Assembly: GCF_002259485.1 (NCBI RefSeq)
Contig: NZ_NPGA01000020.1
Coordinates: 62,001-126,000, forward strand
Direction: 5' to 3'
DNA length: 64,000 nt
Source: Rhodococcus sp. 14-1411-2a
GTDB taxonomy: Bacteria > Actinomycetota > Actinomycetes > Mycobacteriales > Mycobacteriaceae
Below the pieces are notes generated by a model. That model saw only the letters and a list, made by a program, of their open reading frames with translations, was not told where the DNA came from and did no database searches. Position 1 is the first letter of the stretch. Each line of letters starts with the position of its first letter. A program made the translations under genes and the position numbers. Below are positions 59,057 through 64,000 of the stretch, piece by piece.

Positions 59057-60153
59057 ACGGAGGCCTTTCGGTTACTGCGAACGAGTAGGTAGAGCAGGAA
59101 CGGTCCACCGAGGGCCGAGGTGACGATGCCGACCGGGAGTTCCACCGGCAGAATCGTGCGCGCGATCAGATCGCTTGCCACGACCAGCAGTCCCCCGAGA
59201 AGTGCCGACGCGATGATCGGCGGGCCGGGCGTTCGCAGCACCCTCAGCGCTATTTGGGGAGCGGCGAGCGCCACGAATCCGATGGGTCCCGCGGCGGCGG
59301 TGGCGATCGCGGCGAGTGCGACGGCCGCGAGCAGCATCATGGCCTGACTGTGTTGCAGACGAACCCCGAGCGATCGTGCGTTGTCGTCGCCGAGTCTCAG
59401 GGCACCCAGCGTGAACGTCGCGACGACGGTGCCGCCGCCGACGAGGACGACCGCGATGGCCACCGGCCAGACCGCGGACCAGTCCGCTCCGTTGAGTGAC
59501 CCGTTGAGCCAGACCTGAGCACGGGAGACGTCGTTGATGTCGGCGCTGATCAGCAGCCAGCCGATCACCGCGGTGAGCATGGCGTTGACGGCGATGCCGA
59601 CCAGAATGAGGCGGAATCCGTCGACGCCCTTGCGCCAGGCGAGGGTGTAGATCGCGATGGCGGTGAGCAGCCCGCCGATCAATGCCGCCAGAGGAAGACC
59701 GAGGGTGGCGAGCAGCCCGCTGAAGCTGCTGCCACCGCCGAGCACGATCAACGCGACGGCCGCGGCACTGGAACCGGCCGTGATGCCCAGGATGTCGGGG
59801 CTGGCGAGGGCGTTGCGGGAGATCGACTGCGTGATCGCGCCGGATATACCGAGAGCGGCCCCGACCAGGAGCCCGGTCAGTGATCGGGGCAGCCGCAGGT
59901 CCATCACGATGAATCGTTCGATCCTCGAACCGCCGCCGAGCAGAACGTCGAGGACCTGCACGATCGACAGCGGGAAGTCGCCTCGGCCGATGTTCACGCA
60001 CATGACCAGCACCAGCGCCGCAGCCAGTAGGACGGTCGTCAGGACCATCAGTGGCCGTCGAACCATCGAGATCGGACCGAGGCGGAACGCAGGCCGGGTG
60101 CGAACGCCGCCTTCGCCGGGCGTCGGTGTGGGGGACTGCAGGTCGGCGGTCAC
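59053..60153 (-). CDS. Iron-siderophore ABC transporter permease (FecD-like)
   Basis: A 366-residue FecCD/BtuC-type permease with about ten helices. MDLRLPRSLTGLLVGAALGISGA, SRNALASPDILGITAG and the C-terminal GPIGFVALAAPQIAL are family signatures (the last contacts the ATPase). GTG start at 60153 overlaps the stop of the upstream permease gene; the stop overlaps the FecE-like start, so the three genes form one translationally coupled operon. It should form a heterodimer with the RDD-FecC fusion. Confidence 0.92.
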   Translation of the reverse strand: MTADLQSPTPTPGEGGVRTRPAFRLGPISMVRRPLMVLTTVLLAAALVLVMCVNIGRGDFPLSIVQVLDVLLGGGSRIERFIVMDLRLPRSLTGLLVGAALGISGAITQSISRNALASPDILGITAGSSAAAVALIVLGGGSSFSGLLATLGLPLAALIGGLLTAIAIYTLAWRKGVDGFRLILVGIAVNAMLTAVIGWLLISADINDVSRAQVWLNGSLNGADWSAVWPVAIAVVLVGGGTVVATFTLGALRLGDDNARSLGVRLQHSQAMMLLAAVALAAIATAAAGPIGFVALAAPQIALRVLRTPGPPIIASALLGGLLVVASDLIARTILPVELPVGIVTSALGGPFLLYLLVRSNRKASV

Positions 60154-61625
60154 AGGCCGACCAACTTCCGGCGTCGGACGAGAGCGATGAAGAACGGCGC
60201 TCCGATCAGTGCCAGAACGATGCCCACCTGAAGCTCGCCCGGGCGCACCACGACCCGGCCGATGACGTCGGCGATCATGAGCATCACTCCGCCCATGAGG
60301 CCTGCGTACGGGACGAGCCAGCGGTAGTCGGGTCCGGTCACCGCGCGGGCGATGTGCGGGACGACGAGGCCGACGAACGCGATGGGCCCGCATGCTGCGG
60401 TCGCTGCACCGGTGAGCAGCGTGATGGCGAGGATGCCGACGGTTCGGGTGATCGCGATGTTGGTCCCGAGCGATCGTGCGACGTCCTCGCCGAGGCTCAT
60501 GACGTTCAGGCCGGGGGTGCTCGCCAGTGCGATGAGGACGCCGATCACCAGGAACGGCAGGACCTGCCACAGTACGTCGAGGCCGCGTCCGGCAACGGAT
60601 CCGACCACCCAGAAGCGGTAGCCGTCCAAGCTGGTCTGATCGAGCAACACGACGGCGTTGGTCATCGCCGAGAGAAAGAATGCGACGCCGGCTCCGGCCA
60701 GGGCGAGATTGACCGGGCTCGATCTGCCCGACCCGATCGACGACAGTCCGAAGACGACGATGCTCGCCACCGCCGAACCGGCGAACGCGAACCACAGGTA
60801 CTGACTCGGCGAGGTGAACCGAAACAGATAGATGGCCATGACGACGAAGAACGCCGCCCCGGAATTGAGGCCGAGCAGGCTGGCGTCTGCCAACGGGTTA
60901 CGGGTGTGCCCCTGGATGAGAGCGCCTGCGATGCCGAGTGCGATGCCGACGACCAGTGCGAGCACCGTGCGTGGGATCCGCAACGTGCGCACGATGATGT
61001 CGGTGTCGGTGCCCGTCGAATTCAGCAGCGCATGGGCGATTTCGGCGAACGTCAGTGGCCGCGCGCCGATGGCGATGCTGGCGAGGATGCCCGCCACGAG
61101 CGCGACGACCAGGACTGCCAGGCCGAGCAACCTGCGCCTTCGGATCGCGGCGACCGAGCCGTCCTTGGGAACGGGCTCGAATCCTTCTGCTGCCGCGGTC
61201 TTGTCGCGGACCACTTCCGACGACGACGTGTCGATCCCGAACTGACGACGCAGAGCCCGGCGTGCGCCGATGGGGCCGTGGGTCGAGGTGTCTCGCAGCG
61301 TGAGCCCCAGCCAGCGCTTGCCGGTGCTCTGGCCTTCGTTGCCGTCGCGGTATCCGCGGTTCCAGACGAACAGAGCCGCCGCGACGCACACCGCGATGGT
61401 GCCGAACACGAATCGGTCCGCCTGGCCGCCACCGTTGTCGTCACGAAGCGCGTCGACGATCGACCAGCCGACGAACAGGGGGATCAGCACGATCAGTGCG
61501 TCGATCGCGGCTGCAGCGAGGCGAGAGCTACGCGGCGGCGGCCCGGTGGGCACGTCCTCGGTCCCGTACGGCTCGTCGGAAGACCGGCGTGCGCCGTGGG
61601 GGCCGAGTAGCGGAGCTGTTGTCAC
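60150..61625 (-). CDS. RDD-domain/FecC-like iron-siderophore permease fusion
   Basis: A 491-residue protein with two parts. Residues about 30-120 are an RDD membrane domain (RLAAAAIDALIVLIPLFVGW, then NEGQSTGKRWLGLTLRD). Residues about 165-490 are a FecCD permease (VRTLRIPRTVLALVVGIALGIAGA, TRNPLADASLLGLNSGAA, GPIAFVGLVVPHIARA). Length is about 150 residues above a normal FecC. GTG start at 61625. No frameshift is visible at the junction, so the fusion appears genuine. It is first in the operon and lies 38 bases from an iron-box-like site. Confidence 0.9.
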   Translation of the reverse strand: MTTAPLLGPHGARRSSDEPYGTEDVPTGPPPRSSRLAAAAIDALIVLIPLFVGWSIVDALRDDNGGGQADRFVFGTIAVCVAAALFVWNRGYRDGNEGQSTGKRWLGLTLRDTSTHGPIGARRALRRQFGIDTSSSEVVRDKTAAAEGFEPVPKDGSVAAIRRRRLLGLAVLVVALVAGILASIAIGARPLTFAEIAHALLNSTGTDTDIIVRTLRIPRTVLALVVGIALGIAGALIQGHTRNPLADASLLGLNSGAAFFVVMAIYLFRFTSPSQYLWFAFAGSAVASIVVFGLSSIGSGRSSPVNLALAGAGVAFFLSAMTNAVVLLDQTSLDGYRFWVVGSVAGRGLDVLWQVLPFLVIGVLIALASTPGLNVMSLGEDVARSLGTNIAITRTVGILAITLLTGAATAACGPIAFVGLVVPHIARAVTGPDYRWLVPYAGLMGGVMLMIADVIGRVVVRPGELQVGIVLALIGAPFFIALVRRRKLVGL

Positions 61626-61663
61626 AGTGCTCGTGACTCCTCGCTGTTTCGAAGGGACACGGT

Positions 61664-61682
61664 TTAGGTTACGGAACCCTTC
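61664..61682. promoter_or_regulatory. IdeR/DtxR-like iron box upstream of the fec operon
   Basis: TTAGGTTACGGAACCCTTC matches 13 of 19 positions of the IdeR consensus (TTAGGTTAGGCTAACCTAA), with the left half-site complete. It lies 38 bases before the FecC-like start and would allow repression of the importer when iron is plentiful. Confidence 0.55.
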
Positions 61683-61731
61683 CTCGGCGCGTGAGGTGAG
61701 GTAAGGGTAGCGGTGCCTGACCGTTATATGA

Positions 61732-61750
61732 TCTGGTTAGGCTAACCTAC
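61732..61750. promoter_or_regulatory. IdeR/DtxR iron box in the divergent fec / FhuF-like region
   Basis: TCTGGTTAGGCTAACCTAC matches the IdeR consensus at 16 of 19 positions and contains the near-palindromic core GGTTAGGCTAACC. It lies 57 bases before the FhuF-like start and 107 bases from the FecC-like start, so it may control both directions. Confidence 0.85.
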
Positions 61751-61806
61751 TTTGAGTGGGTAGGGGTGTGACGCGTGCACCCGCCGGGAAAGTGAGGAGC
61801 GATCAG

Positions 61807-62568
61807 GTGTCAGTTGCAGCAGCGTCGTATACGGGTTGGGCCGATGTGCATCGATTCTCGAGTCGATCCGGCGGGGCGGCGCTGTTGGCCGACTCGTGTG
61901 CGACCCTGCGTGCACTCAACCCCGATTACCCGCGGATGTACGCGGTGGCAGCGATGGCGAACGAGGGCAAGCGCCGTTGGTGGCAGTTGGCGGTGGGTCT
62001 CGACGACGGTCGCGTCGAGCAGATGTACCGACGATCGCTCGAGGATCTCGATGTTCCCGAAGCTGCGGCAGTGCAGGTCGCTACGGCTCTGATCCATGCC
62101 GTCGTCGGGCGCGTGGCCGCGCTGCTGGTGTTGGAGGCGCGAGCCTGGGATCCGGGCATCGACAATCTGTGGATCCACATGGACAGTGACGGCGGGATCG
62201 ATTGGGCAGGAGTGACATCGCCGATCCTGCGCGTGCTAGCCGAGGATCCCGCCGCGGGTGAGCCCGGCACGGTCACACTTCCGTGCGAGCAGGCTCTGTT
62301 GGTCTGGACTGCACATCGATGCACGACGTCGCTCGGCGCGGTGTTCCGCGCGATCGCCGACCGCGCACCGCTGGATGCGCGTGTCTTCTGGGCTCTGGTC
62401 GGCGACGCAATACTGGGGGCCTCGACGTATGTACCGATTCTGGCTGGGGCGAGCGCATCGGCAGGTGCGCGCCGGGGTCAGATGCTGCTCGACGCCATGG
62501 TCGCGGCCGGGGCACCCGTGCGGTCACGCGTCGGCGTTCCTGGCCGCGCGAGACTGCGGGCATCGTGA
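61807..62568 (+). CDS. FhuF-like siderophore protein lacking the C-terminal cysteine motif
   Basis: A 253-residue protein. The middle region VGRVAALLVLEARAWDPGIDNLWIHMD aligns by eye with the ferric-siderophore reductase FhuF, and the remaining helices fit its length, but the C-terminal Cys-Cys-x10-Cys-x2-Cys [2Fe-2S] motif is missing; only three scattered cysteines remain. It may bind siderophore without reducing it, or work with another reductase. GTG at 61807 has AGGAG seven bases upstream; an earlier frame at 61756 is less likely. It is controlled by an adjacent iron box. Confidence 0.65.
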   Translation: MSVAAASYTGWADVHRFSSRSGGAALLADSCATLRALNPDYPRMYAVAAMANEGKRRWWQLAVGLDDGRVEQMYRRSLEDLDVPEAAAVQVATALIHAVVGRVAALLVLEARAWDPGIDNLWIHMDSDGGIDWAGVTSPILRVLAEDPAAGEPGTVTLPCEQALLVWTAHRCTTSLGAVFRAIADRAPLDARVFWALVGDAILGASTYVPILAGASASAGARRGQMLLDAMVAAGAPVRSRVGVPGRARLRAS

Positions 62569-62573
62569 AGGCC

Positions 62574-62604
62574 TTGCGCCATAACTAAGGTTTGCCTATG
62601 CTGA
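62574..62604 (+). promoter_or_regulatory. Promoter with overlapping iron box for an sRNA
   Basis: TTGCGC (62574-62579) and TATGCT (62597-62602) form a -35/-10 pair with an ideal 17-base spacer. TAAGGTTTGCCTATGCTGA at 62586-62604 matches 13 of 19 IdeR-box positions and covers the -10, so iron-loaded IdeR would block it. Transcription should start near 62609. Confidence 0.6.
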
Positions 62605-62608
62605 CTTC

Positions 62609-62710
62609 GTACCACCGGACCGCGCCGGAGTCCTGAGGGCTGCAGTGACTCCCGGTCCTTGCCACGGTGGGCCTCTCGTTCTTCGCGAACGAGAGGCCCA
62701 CCGATTTTTG
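62609..62710 (+). ncRNA. mrsI: Probable MrsI-type iron-responsive small RNA
   Basis: About 100 bases run from an iron-box promoter to a strong terminator without a coding frame. The 5' half folds into a hairpin: GGACCG (62617-62622) with CGGTCC (62653-62658) and GGAGTC (62627-62632) with GACTCC (62647-62652), leaving an exposed 14-base loop at 62633-62646. In M. tuberculosis the IdeR-controlled sRNA MrsI (ncRv11846) of similar size lies between blaI (Rv1846c) and the Rv1847 thioesterase; here the same thioesterase follows. Assignment rests on structure, promoter and synteny, not on sequence alignment. Confidence 0.65.
62665..62709 (+). terminator. Rho-independent terminator with T-run
   Basis: CGGTGGGCCTCTCGTTC at 62665-62681 pairs perfectly with 62687-62703 across TTCGC (17 pairs), followed by TTTTT at 62705-62709. 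It is the only textbook intrinsic terminator in the window and forms the 3' end of the predicted small RNA. Confidence 0.93.
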
Positions 62711-62790
62711 TGGGTCCATCGTCGTGTATCTCTGAACGGGAGCCGACTGCCGAGTCGGCCACCCTCTCGACGCAACCGGAAGGCACAGCA

Positions 62791-63252
62791 ATGACGGACT
62801 CGAACGGCACCACGGGGGCGACCTCCTTCGACACCATGACGCCGGAACAGCTCACCGAATTGTGTGCACGGGGATTCGACGGGGTCGTGGGCCTGCGGTA
62901 CCTCGAGGTGTCCGGCGATGAGGTGCGCGCGGAATGGACCGTCACTCCGCAGCTCCATCAGCCGGCCGGAATCATGCACGGTGGGGTTTTGTGCTCGGTG
63001 GTCGAGTCGGTGGCGAGTATCGGCGGATCGGCCTGGTTCGGCTCCCGGGGGCACGTGGTCGGAACCAACAACAACACCGACTTCCTGCGCGCGACTCGAT
63101 CGGGAACCCTGGCCGCGCACGGACATCCGATTCATCGGGGCCGCACCCAGCAGCTCTGGCAGGTCGACATGACGGACGAGAGTGGACGCCTGGTTGCTCA
63201 AGGCAAGGTCCGGCTGGCGAATATCGAAAACACGGCGCATCTGGGACAGTGA
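62791..63252 (+). CDS. PaaI-family hotdog thioesterase (Rv1847-like)
   Basis: A 153-residue hotdog-fold acyl-CoA thioesterase. HQPAGIMHGGVLCSVVESVASIGG contains the family HGG and catalytic acidic region, VVGTNNNTDFLRATRSGTL and GRTQQLWQVDMTDESGRLVAQGKV complete the fold. ATG at 62791; AAGGC lies eight bases before. It sits downstream of the predicted iron sRNA, as Rv1847 does in M. tuberculosis. Its stop overlaps the following ATG (ATGA-type). Confidence 0.9.
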   Translation: MTDSNGTTGATSFDTMTPEQLTELCARGFDGVVGLRYLEVSGDEVRAEWTVTPQLHQPAGIMHGGVLCSVVESVASIGGSAWFGSRGHVVGTNNNTDFLRATRSGTLAAHGHPIHRGRTQQLWQVDMTDESGRLVAQGKVRLANIENTAHLGQ

Positions 63253-64000
63253 TGCCCATGACGGGACACAGCGACAGCGCCGACTCTTCCATCCGGCCGG
63301 GCGCAACTTCACTGACTGCCGACGCCTTCGATCGCCTCGAATCACTGTTCGGTCCCATCGACGACGAACTCGCGCAGCATTATCCGGGTGACCGAGTCGG
63401 TGGCCAGCCCTCTCACACCGTCTACGTATCGGCCTCGGATGCGTCGGCGGCTGTGCCCGCCGAATGGGGTGGTGCCGCTCTGGCAATCCTGGACGCCCAC
63501 CCCGAGGCGTTCGCCGGACTCGACACCCAGAACGCCTTACCTCTCGTACGCGACCGACTCGGAAGTGCGCCCATCCAGGACCTCAGATTCGATTTCGAGG
63601 ACGGTTACGGATGGCGATCCGACGCCGTCGAGGACCGCCACGCGACCGCAGTCGGGGCAGCTCTGTCCACTTTGGCCGAAGATCCGGCCGGTCCGACGTG
63701 GCTCGGGATCCGTGCCAAAGGGCTTGCCGCACATGAGCGTCGGCGTGGGATTCGGACCCTCGAGCTGGTCCTGGACGGCGCCGGGGGAGTGCCCGACGGC
63801 TTCGTGTTCACCGTACCCAAGCTCCGTGCCGCCTCGCAGGTAGCCGCCGTGGTCGCCCTGTGCGAGGAACTCGAGCGTGCGCACGGCCTGCCCGAGCGCG
63901 CCCTTCGATTCGAGCTGCAGATCGAGAGCCCACAGGCGGTGATCGGGGCCGACGGAACGGCAACCCTCGCGAAGGCGATCACCAGGGCGGACGGCCGCTG
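63252..64000 (+). CDS. DUF6986 aldolase/citrate-lyase-like protein (partial)
   Basis: The window ends inside this gene; 249 codons are visible without a stop. The ATG at 63252 overlaps the thioesterase stop, so the two are coupled. The visible part has the HpcH/citrate-lyase-like TIM barrel features FDFEDGYGWR (acidic metal-binding stretch), WLGIRAKGLA and FELQIESPQAV. Proteins of this group are sometimes called phosphoenolpyruvate kinase in databases without clear support. Function is not known to me. Confidence 0.75.
   Translation, partial: MPMTGHSDSADSSIRPGATSLTADAFDRLESLFGPIDDELAQHYPGDRVGGQPSHTVYVSASDASAAVPAEWGGAALAILDAHPEAFAGLDTQNALPLVRDRLGSAPIQDLRFDFEDGYGWRSDAVEDRHATAVGAALSTLAEDPAGPTWLGIRAKGLAAHERRRGIRTLELVLDGAGGVPDGFVFTVPKLRAASQVAAVVALCEELERAHGLPERALRFELQIESPQAVIGADGTATLAKAITRADGR

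Overview
The window is high-GC actinobacterial DNA. Features of the mycolic-acid group are plain: a carboxylic acid reductase, a FadE5-type acyl-CoA dehydrogenase, GarA, and a long stretch that follows the Mycobacterium tuberculosis Rv1822-Rv1847 gene order (pgsA2, DUF881, sbp, DUF881, gcvH, garA, Rv1828, Rv1829, Rv1830, gcvB, Rv1836c-like, glcB, two CBS 'hemolysin' genes, guaB1, gnd, M56 peptidase, blaI, MrsI sRNA, PaaI thioesterase). Rhodococcus or a close relative is the most likely source. All functional calls come from reading translated sequence by eye; no database search was run.

Region 1 (0-8.2 kb) holds transport and nitrogen-compound genes: an AGCS symporter, a PucR regulator divergent from an NCS1 permease, a metal-dependent amidohydrolase, a GyrI-like protein and an AmpG-like MFS carrier. 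Region 2 (8.2-12 kb) has small accessory genes: a VOC protein, an HTH/membrane-protein pair, a flavin oxidoreductase, a DHFR-like reductase and DUF503. Region 3 (12-16.9 kb) is a compact GntR / allophanate hydrolase / biuret-hydrolase-like / permease unit that looks able to import biuret or a related compound and degrade it to ammonia. A perfect hairpin separates it from a convergent carboxylic acid reductase (16.9-20.4 kb), which is divergent from an acyl-CoA dehydrogenase and an SDR.

Region 4 (23.3-25.1 kb) is the most novel part. A JmjC/cupin_4 oxygenase is translationally coupled to an 85-residue peptide made of three near-identical 24-residue Gly/Asp/Asn/His/Pro repeats, with a further 52-residue Gly/Asp-rich peptide upstream. 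This looks like a hydroxylase with its own dedicated peptide substrate.

Region 5 (25.1-54.1 kb) begins with idi and a Nudix gene, then carries the conserved Rv1822-Rv1846 block. It includes a tandem glycine riboswitch before gcvP, inverted repeats before the Rv1830-type MerR gene, and two DEAD-box helicases, one with an 11-residue repeat tail. Region 6 (54.2-62.6 kb) is inserted relative to the M. tuberculosis order: an esterase overlapping an MprF-like aminoacyl-lipid synthase, and an iron-siderophore ABC importer whose first permease carries an N-terminal RDD domain, divergent from a cysteine-poor FhuF-like gene across a region with IdeR-type iron boxes. Region 7 (62.57-64 kb) carries a probable MrsI-type iron-responsive small RNA with its own iron-box promoter and terminator, the PaaI thioesterase, and the start of a DUF6986 aldolase-like gene cut by the window edge.

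No rRNA, tRNA, insertion sequence, prophage or CRISPR array was seen.
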